Shown: positions 5,120 to 9,593 of the stretch, in pieces
Layout of the letters: each line of letters starts with the position of its first letter
How positions within the stretch are numbered: the first letter of the stretch is position 1
Origin: Actinomycetota bacterium
GTDB lineage: Bacteria; Cyanobacteriota; Vampirovibrionia; Obscuribacterales; Obscuribacteraceae
Assembly (NCBI GenBank): GCA_903970355.1
Contig: CAJCIF010000298.1
Coordinates: 1 to 9,593, forward strand
Direction of reading: 5' to 3'
Length of the DNA: 9,593 bases
Notes under the pieces: generated by a model
Told to the model about the DNA's origin: nothing
Database searches by the model: none
What the model saw: the letters and a program-made list of their open reading frames with translations, nothing else
Translations under genes and position numbers: made by a program

Positions 5120-5311
5120 ACGGATCGTATCTGACTTAAACTGAACGCGCGGAGCGCCTAAGTTCGCGCCAGCGAACTCCGCCCGTGCGTCCCCACGCAC
5201 GGGTTCTCATATGATATCGGACTGAACGCACTTGCATGGGCCGACAACATCCTAGACGCACCGCAAATGGTGCTCAAATTTGCGCAACCACACCGGAGGC
5301 GCTATAAAAAA
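5120..5311 (+). repeat. Dispersed non-coding repeat, copy B (192 nt with internal block)
   Basis: Second copy of the element at 2809-2924, filling most of the gene-free stretch 5060-5403. The first 31 nt (5120-5150) and the last 84 nt (5228-5311) match copy A with seven mismatches in total; between them are 77 extra bases. GCACC/GGTGC (5258-5262 with 5269-5273) and CGCAAAT/ATTTGCG (5262-5268 with 5278-5284) are mutually exclusive stems. It ends 92 nt before the ATG of the next gene, with GGAGGCGCTATAAAAAA at its end. Upstream, GCTGT/ACAGC near 5080-5095 is a small hairpin of no clear role. From 5312 to 5403 only the Shine-Dalgarno of the next gene is recognisable. Confidence 0.8.
5151..5227 (+). 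repeat. Double-hairpin block inside repeat copy B
   Basis: This 77-nt block is absent from copy A. It contains AGTTCGC/GCGAACT (5161-5178, loop GCCA) and a nine-pair stem CCCGTGCGT/ACGCACGGG (5182-5203, loop CCCC). CTGAACGC occurs on both sides (5141-5148 and 5222-5229). The two neighbouring GC-rich palindromes resemble REP/BIME-type elements. The stronger stem is followed by TTCT rather than a T-run, so it is at best a weak terminator. Confidence 0.7.
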
Positions 5312-5403
5312 GTTAGTTAGTTCTCTTATTGCTGGTAAAATTGAGCCCTGTTAGAGTTGGTGTCAACTTTTTACAGCTCTGTGAGGCGCCGAAGGAGTTT
5401 GCC

Positions 5404-5778
5404 ATGAAACGATCCGTAGCACTATCACTGGTAGCGTTTATTTTCATAGGAACCCCTTGCCAAGCTCAGTTTTTCAAGAAACTAGAGCAAGATCTGGTAG
5501 GTGGACAGAATCCAGGACAAACGCAGGTTCAAGCACAACTGGTCGGCAACGTAAACCTGCCTCCCGGCCAGTATATGATCACAAATGTGCAAACTGGGCA
5601 GGGGTTCTACGTTGTAGTACAGAATGGACAAATGTACCTGTCGGGACAACAAGGAACACCGCAAATGATGGCGCCAGGACAGGGCGGGATGCAGCAGGGA
5701 TCAGGTGGTGGGCTCGGCAACTTCTTGAAAAATGAACTCGTGCCGCAACAGCAGATCCCAAATCAGTACGGTCAATAG
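5404..5778 (+). CDS. Secreted Gln/Gly-rich hypothetical protein
   Basis: 124 residues, start set by GAAGGAG (5391-5397) six bases before the ATG. A signal peptide (MKRSVALSLVAFIFIGTPCQA, cut before QFFKK) sends it across the inner membrane. The mature protein is low in complexity, rich in Gln, Gly, Pro and Met, with a middle part of strand-like segments (QAQLVGNVNLPPGQYMITNV, QGFYVVVQNGQMYLSGQQ) and a Gly-rich linker. Near each end stands a similar amphipathic segment, FFKKLEQDLV and NFLKNELVPQ, perhaps an internal duplication. No family is recognised; an envelope or matrix role is only inference. It follows repeat copy B and converges on the kinase gene, 70 bp away, with no clear terminator between. 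Confidence 0.7.
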   Translation: MKRSVALSLVAFIFIGTPCQAQFFKKLEQDLVGGQNPGQTQVQAQLVGNVNLPPGQYMITNVQTGQGFYVVVQNGQMYLSGQQGTPQMMAPGQGGMQQGSGGGLGNFLKNELVPQQQIPNQYGQ

Positions 5779-5848
5779 CGCACGTTTCGTTCGATCGTGG
5801 AGCAGCCGCTGAATAGAAGCAGAAAGCAGCAGCAGCTCCGTATCCATC

Positions 5849-7864
5849 CTATCGTAATGTGCCTTCCCAATCCCATTTTCCTAGTTCGCGGTTAGACACT
5901 CTGCAGGCAGGAATTTGTAAGCTCAAATAGTCGAGATCCCTTTGCATTAATTTCGGGCCGACAATGCGAAGATCCGTAAGGCTTTTCATTTTACCAAGGC
6001 TAACGAAAGCAGACGGAGATAAGCTCCGGCAGGCAAACTCAAGCGATTCCAATTTCTTGGCACGTTCAGCAAGCATTTGTAGTTCTAAGCCAGTGTAATT
6101 TGCCTCCGGCAAAGTCAACTCTGTCATTTGTCCAATATTTCGCATTTGAACAAACTTGGAAAGCGGAATTTTTGTTTCGGAAAAATTTACCGCTTGCAGC
6201 TGCGGTATTTGTTCTAGATACTTGCAGCAGTTACCATCAAGCGTACGATTATTTTTCACAGAAATATTTTTCAGTGCATGCGCATTCTTAAGCACTTCGA
6301 GATCGTCATTGTGCAACTTATTACCGTTCAGTAAGAGCATACGCAAATGCGGCAAACTGGCAACGTATTCTAATCCTTTTGCAGTAAATCCGACCCCACC
6401 TATATATGACAAATCGAGCTCAGATAGCATTTTCATTTTGCTAAGCGTAGCAAGACCTTTATCTGTAATGTGTGTGCTGGTTAGATTCAACCTTTCGAGC
6501 TGCAAAGGCGCAACGGCATCAATCAATTCATCGCCTCTGTCTGAGGTTGCAAAATTCACGCCGCGCACACCCTTAGCATTTGAAATAGCCTTTAAAGAAT
6601 TAGCATTGAGAGGAACCTTTTGAAGATCAAGCCAAATATCATTATCTTGAAGAGCAGTTTTAATGAGCATCTTCACTAAATCTTCCGGGCTCACATTCCC
6701 ACCAAGTAATAATGAATCGAGATCATCCTTCTTCGTTGAACCAAACTTCGGCGCAGTCGTTTTAATCACCGGCACACTTCCAAAGCAATATTCGTAGGCG
6801 GCACGTGCTGCGATGATAGTGAGGCAAACGCCTGCAATGAGCCAAAGAGAAGAAGACGTCCTCCGACTAATTCGCAATGGATTATGAGTCTTCTTTAGCT
6901 TGCCATCTTTTATAAGATCGAGCGCTTCGATCATCTCTGTAAAATTTGCAAAGCGATCTTCCGGCTTCTTTTGCAGGCACTTTCTCACAAACCATTCGAG
7001 ACTTTCCGGATACTTCTTGCCGGAAACAGAACGCAAGGTCGGCGGCTCTTCTTGCGTATGCTTTAGCACCGTATCAATTGTGTTGCGTCCCTGGAAGGGA
7101 GGCACTCCTGCTAGACATTCAAAAATGATGCAGCCGGCAGAATAGATGTCCGTTCGAAAATCAACTTTGGTGCCAGAAGCTTGTTCAGGACTCATATAGT
7201 TTGGCGTGCCGAAAATTTCACCAGTCTTTGTCAATGTATGGTCTGACTTGATATCAGCCATTTTTGCAATGCCGAAATCAAGCACTTTTAAAGACACCTT
7301 GCCTTCGCTATTGGTGAGCATTATGTTGCTAGGCTTGAGATCGCGATGAATGATGCCCTTCTGGTGCGCATGCTCCATGCCTGCAAATATTTGGCGCGCA
7401 ATTTCGAAGAATTGATTGAGTTTGAGTCCGCCCGGTTGCTGCCGGATGAATTTAGACAGACTAATGCCGTCTATATAATCCATCACCAGAAATGGCTGAT
7501 CGTCCGGTGTGAGGCCAAGGTCGTGCACCGCAATAATATTTGGGTGGTTCAACCTGCTAACAGCTTTGGCTTCCTTATCGAATCGATATATATCCTCATC
7601 TGAAAGCCGCGAAGAACGAAGCATCTTAATTGCAACAACGCGATCCATCGCTAAATGGCGTGCTTTGTAGATAACGCCCATGCCACCGGAATCTAAGGTT
7701 GCAAGAATTTTGTATGGTCCAAATAGTTGCGAGCCTGGTTCCAATGTTCCTAAAACACCTTTGATTCCGGGCAAACAAAGATGGTCCAGGGTAAGTATGC
7801 CGCCGCACCTTGAACACCTCTCCCGAGGCGCTTGCATGCCAAAACTGTCAAACGAGGAAACCAT
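5849..7864 (-). CDS. Membrane Ser/Thr protein kinase with zinc-knuckle-like N-terminus and LRR sensor
   Basis: 671 residues from the ATG at 7864. Order: a short Cys-rich head (Cys17-x2-Cys20, His28, Cys30), a Hanks-type kinase (about 49-318), one transmembrane helix (about 339-361), then leucine-rich repeats (about 420-650). Kinase landmarks are the glycine loop SGGMGV, Lys80 in VAIKML, Glu98, HRDLKPSN (Asp175), DFG (Asp196) and a GTPNYMSPEQ activation segment; all catalytic residues are present, so it should phosphorylate Ser/Thr in the cytoplasm while the repeats lie outside as a sensor. Typical PASTA repeats are absent. Start alternatives are TTG 7909 and ATG 7837; none has a Shine-Dalgarno. 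There is no neighbouring phosphatase or obvious substrate; the gene stands alone. Confidence 0.93.
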   Translation of the reverse strand: MVSSFDSFGMQAPRERCSRCGGILTLDHLCLPGIKGVLGTLEPGSQLFGPYKILATLDSGGMGVIYKARHLAMDRVVAIKMLRSSRLSDEDIYRFDKEAKAVSRLNHPNIIAVHDLGLTPDDQPFLVMDYIDGISLSKFIRQQPGGLKLNQFFEIARQIFAGMEHAHQKGIIHRDLKPSNIMLTNSEGKVSLKVLDFGIAKMADIKSDHTLTKTGEIFGTPNYMSPEQASGTKVDFRTDIYSAGCIIFECLAGVPPFQGRNTIDTVLKHTQEEPPTLRSVSGKKYPESLEWFVRKCLQKKPEDRFANFTEMIEALDLIKDGKLKKTHNPLRISRRTSSSLWLIAGVCLTIIAARAAYEYCFGSVPVIKTTAPKFGSTKKDDLDSLLLGGNVSPEDLVKMLIKTALQDNDIWLDLQKVPLNANSLKAISNAKGVRGVNFATSDRGDELIDAVAPLQLERLNLTSTHITDKGLATLSKMKMLSELDLSYIGGVGFTAKGLEYVASLPHLRMLLLNGNKLHNDDLEVLKNAHALKNISVKNNRTLDGNCCKYLEQIPQLQAVNFSETKIPLSKFVQMRNIGQMTELTLPEANYTGLELQMLAERAKKLESLEFACRSLSPSAFVSLGKMKSLTDLRIVGPKLMQRDLDYLSLQIPACRVSNRELGKWDWEGTLR

Positions 7865-8030
7865 GAGTGTGCGAATCTCTGCCGGGCGCGATGATTCAGG
7901 GAGCCTCAATCATATTTAATTCTGTTGGCAAATTCTTGACATGCCCAAAAGTTCTTCCCGCACACCGGCAAAGTGCACAATCTATTTTTCCAGTAGGCGA
8001 TAATGAGTTTTTCCGCAATCGAAGGACGCA

Positions 8031-8501
8031 ATGTCAAATACCGCTGAATGCTATCGAAAGCTGATTGGTCAATTTCACGGGGACGAGTTGGTTTACTCGT
8101 TTACCGAAACAGCAGGAATCAAAGCCTCCACTTTCGCCGAGCACAAATTGTCTCTGGGTGGCCATTTTGTTATAGGAACACACGTTCAATACAGACAGAA
8201 TCTGGCAGTTCCTTATCTGAATATGCTCGTATTCGGTCTTGAGCAGGCAAGCGAAGAAGCAAATGAAGAACAGACCAAATACACGCTTCATCAATTCGAT
8301 TCACTGGGGCGCGCATCGAAAGAACCATTTGTCGGAACCTGGCAAACAAACGAATTAATCTTCAAACAACAAAATCAGAGTGGTGTCACACTGCATTGCT
8401 TTACCTTCGATGATGAAGGATTCCGCTACTTAGTACAACACACCGCACCACACGGCCCCACTCATAAAATTGTCGAAGGCTATTACAAGCGGATTTGTTA
8501 G
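8031..8501 (+). CDS. Lipocalin-like (DUF1579-type) hypothetical protein
   Basis: 156 residues, start ATG with GAAGGA (8021-8026) four bases before. There is no signal peptide. The protein is built of alternating strands: LIGQFHGDELVY near the start, GGHFVIGTHVQY, YTLHQFDSLG, FVGTWQTNELIF, LHCFTFDDEGFRYLVQH and a closing IVEGYYKRI. The opening 'L.G.F.G' with later 'G.W....L' and 'Y..FD..G' spacing resembles DUF1579/lipocalin-like barrels that may hold small ligands; the function is unknown. It is divergent from the kinase, and its stop overlaps that of the alkyltransferase-like gene by the four bases TTAG. A perfect TTGACA at 7936-7941 has no matching -10. Confidence 0.65.
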   Translation: MSNTAECYRKLIGQFHGDELVYSFTETAGIKASTFAEHKLSLGGHFVIGTHVQYRQNLAVPYLNMLVFGLEQASEEANEEQTKYTLHQFDSLGRASKEPFVGTWQTNELIFKQQNQSGVTLHCFTFDDEGFRYLVQHTAPHGPTHKIVEGYYKRIC

Positions 8502-8851
8502 GACAATCCTTCAACCCACAAGTATTTGTCCAACTCCATCTTGCCTTCTTCGTTGAACTTGATTCCTTCGCGCTCTAATAATTCTTGCTGAAGTCCAAGC
8601 GGTATCTCGGCTATTTTGTGAGTGCTAGTGCCACCACTTGCATTGACGACTCTTTGCCAGGGCACGGTCCTCGAATTGTATTCTTCTTTGTTGGATGTTG
8701 CTTTCTTTGGACCGCCTAATGCTTTCATTGCCCAGCCTACACCCTGTGCACTCATGCGGCCGCCGATCATGTGCGAGATTAAGCCATAAGTGAGAACTTT
8801 TCCGCGCGGAATGCGCCGCACGATTTCATAGATTTCGAAATAGACAGACAT
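8498..8851 (-). CDS. atl: Alkyltransferase-like DNA repair protein (ATL)
   Basis: 117 residues with the MGMT DNA-binding domain. Landmarks are IVRRIPRGKVLTYGLIS (Tyr22), VGWAMKAL (recognition helix) and VPWQRVVNASG, where the alkyl-accepting Cys of MGMT (PCHRV) is replaced by Trp65. That replacement defines ATL proteins, which cannot remove alkyl groups but bind O6-alkylguanine, flip it out and direct nucleotide excision repair to it. The length fits a single-domain ATL. At the position of the MGMT arginine finger (before VG.AM) the sequence reads AQGVGWAM, so Gln36 appears to stand where Arg is usual, depending on the alignment. The ATG is 2 nt after the acetyltransferase stop, implying one operon. 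Confidence 0.88.
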   Translation of the reverse strand: MSVYFEIYEIVRRIPRGKVLTYGLISHMIGGRMSAQGVGWAMKALGGPKKATSNKEEYNSRTVPWQRVVNASGGTSTHKIAEIPLGLQQELLEREGIKFNEEGKMELDKYLWVEGLS

Positions 8852-8853
8852 TG

Positions 8854-9291
8854 CTAAGTTAGTGTCTTCTGCATGAAGATGCGTTGGTGGCCGGCCGGGA
8901 AGTTGTCCAGCGTACCAAATACCGTGTAGCCGTGCTTTTTATAGAATTCAGGTGCTTGATAGCTGAAAGTATTCAGAAAAGCAAAGCGGCAACCCTTTTT
9001 CTTTGCAGCCTCTTCACCGGCCTGCAACAGTTTGCTTCCGAATCCACGGCCTCGCAACGAATCGCTAATGGCCAATATTTCTATGTGAAACCATTCCATG
9101 TTGGTATTGCCAAGCAATCCTCCAACAATCTCGCCACTTTGCGTGCGAAGAATTACAGAAAGCGGAAGTGCTTTATATGGTGGAATGCCTTCGCGCGGAA
9201 CGCTATTTAGAATGCGAATGACAGTTTCACGTTCACGAGCGTCGCCTTCGCAGACGTCTATCACGTGCCCATCAATCTGTATGCTCACCAA
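8854..9291 (-). CDS. GNAT-family N-acetyltransferase
   Basis: 145 residues with the GNAT fold: strand pair around SVILRTQSGEIVGGLLG, the strand IEILAIS, the acetyl-CoA-binding R-x2-G-x-G motif in LRGRGFGSKLL (Arg80, Gly83, Gly85), helix QAGEEAAKKKGC, and the C-terminal FYKKHGYTVFGTL typical of motif B. It should transfer acetyl from acetyl-CoA to an amine, substrate unknown. The start is uncertain: TTG 9291 (used here) and GTG 9288 are adjacent, no ATG fits, and no Shine-Dalgarno is visible. It begins 2 nt after the stop of the upstream gene, so translation is likely coupled. Neighbouring ATL suggests a damage-response operon, but that is inference. Confidence 0.88.
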   Translation of the reverse strand: MVSIQIDGHVIDVCEGDARERETVIRILNSVPREGIPPYKALPLSVILRTQSGEIVGGLLGNTNMEWFHIEILAISDSLRGRGFGSKLLQAGEEAAKKKGCRFAFLNTFSYQAPEFYKKHGYTVFGTLDNFPAGHQRIFMQKTLT

Positions 9292-9293
9292 AT

Positions 9294-9593
9294 TTACTGA
9301 TTAGGAGTGGCGGGAACGGGAGCAATGTTCGGTGCCGGCAGCAGACGCGCTGAAGGCGCTTCCGATCCAGACGGGTATAGCCTGGGTTCCGAAGGTTCGC
9401 TTCCACTGGCAGGATAAAGGCGACGTGGAGCTGGTGTTGGAATGACAGTCTGAACGGGCGCCGCCCGTTCCGGTGCCAGGGATGGCATTGGAGCCGAGTT
9501 GATTGGCTGTCCTGCCGAGATGCTTGGCGCTTGCATGGGATTGCCGTCAGCCGGTGTGGGTGCTTCTTTCATAAGCCCAGTATCTCCGGATAT
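9294..9593 (-). CDS. Proline-rich low-complexity protein, C-terminal part
   Basis: At least 92 residues, rich in Pro, Ala and Ser. The frame is open through the right edge (seven more codons before the ATG at 9570-9572 without a stop), so the gene probably begins outside and only its tail is seen; the internal ATG lacks a well-spaced Shine-Dalgarno. Near the end is a degenerate tandem repeat of about 12 residues: RLYPASGSEPSEP, RLYPSGSEAPSA, then RLLPAPNIAPV. Such tails are usual in cell-envelope or spacer regions. There is no membrane segment in the visible part. It is followed after 2 nt by the acetyltransferase, apparently in the same operon. Confidence 0.6.
   Translation of the reverse strand: MSGDTGLMKEAPTPADGNPMQAPSISAGQPINSAPMPSLAPERAAPVQTVIPTPAPRRLYPASGSEPSEPRLYPSGSEAPSARLLPAPNIAPVPATPNQ

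Noticed and set aside
5182..5207. Nine-pair GC-rich hairpin as an intrinsic terminator
   Set aside because: It is followed by TTCTCAT rather than a T-run and belongs to a two-hairpin block inside a repeat.
5779..5848. Bidirectional terminator between the secreted protein and the kinase
   Set aside because: Only a weak GGAGC/GCTCC pairing over a long loop is found, without T-tracts on either strand.
6156..6623. Plus-strand 155-codon frame inside the kinase gene
   Set aside because: It lies wholly antisense to the well-supported LRR region and its translation shows no protein-like features.
7936..7964. Perfect TTGACA at 7936-7941 as promoter of the lipocalin-like gene
   Set aside because: No acceptable -10 box lies 15-19 nt downstream; GATAAT at 7999-8004 is too far away and has no -35 of its own.

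Overview
The window looks like bacterial chromosome of moderate GC content with Shine-Dalgarno-led genes, mixed gene orientation and several small secreted or membrane proteins of unknown function. A membrane-anchored Ser/Thr kinase with a leucine-rich-repeat sensor, many lineage-specific hypotheticals and a chloroplast-like group II intron would fit a cyanobacterial relative such as Candidatus Obscuribacter (Vampirovibrionia/Melainabacteria). That placement is a guess from gene style; no marker gene is present.

Layout. Positions 1-486 are the 3' end of a group II intron: the C-terminal maturase part of its reverse transcriptase, then RNA domains V and VI with a clear bulged branch-point A. 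The HNH endonuclease that usually ends such proteins is missing, and the reading frame runs into domain V. Just beyond lies a minus-strand HigB/HigA-type toxin-antitoxin operon (toxin first) with a well-formed promoter over a palindrome. The toxin appears leaderless, while the antitoxin has a perfect 9-nt Shine-Dalgarno. Positions 1407-2715 hold three tightly packed plus-strand genes: a three-helix membrane protein, a Cys-pair protein and a DUF7079-like protein whose start is unclear.

Positions 2716-3039 and 5060-5403 contain no gene but carry two copies of the same ~115-nt non-coding repeat. The second copy holds an extra 77-nt double-hairpin block. Between the copies are a CHAP/NlpC-like cysteine peptidase candidate, a convergent exported protein, a small exported protein and a two-helix membrane protein that may be a distant paralogue of the one at 1407.

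Positions 5404-9593 hold a Gln/Gly-rich secreted protein, the LRR kinase (minus strand), a lipocalin-like hypothetical, and a minus-strand operon running from a Pro-rich repeat protein (entering from the right edge) through a GNAT acetyltransferase to an alkyltransferase-like DNA repair protein. Two convergent gene pairs (3816-3819 and 8498-8501) end in the same four-base TTAG overlap. No tRNA, rRNA, CRISPR array or convincing intrinsic terminator was seen. The TA operon and the GNAT-ATL operon are the functional units that can be argued from layout; the rest is a patchwork of accessory genes.
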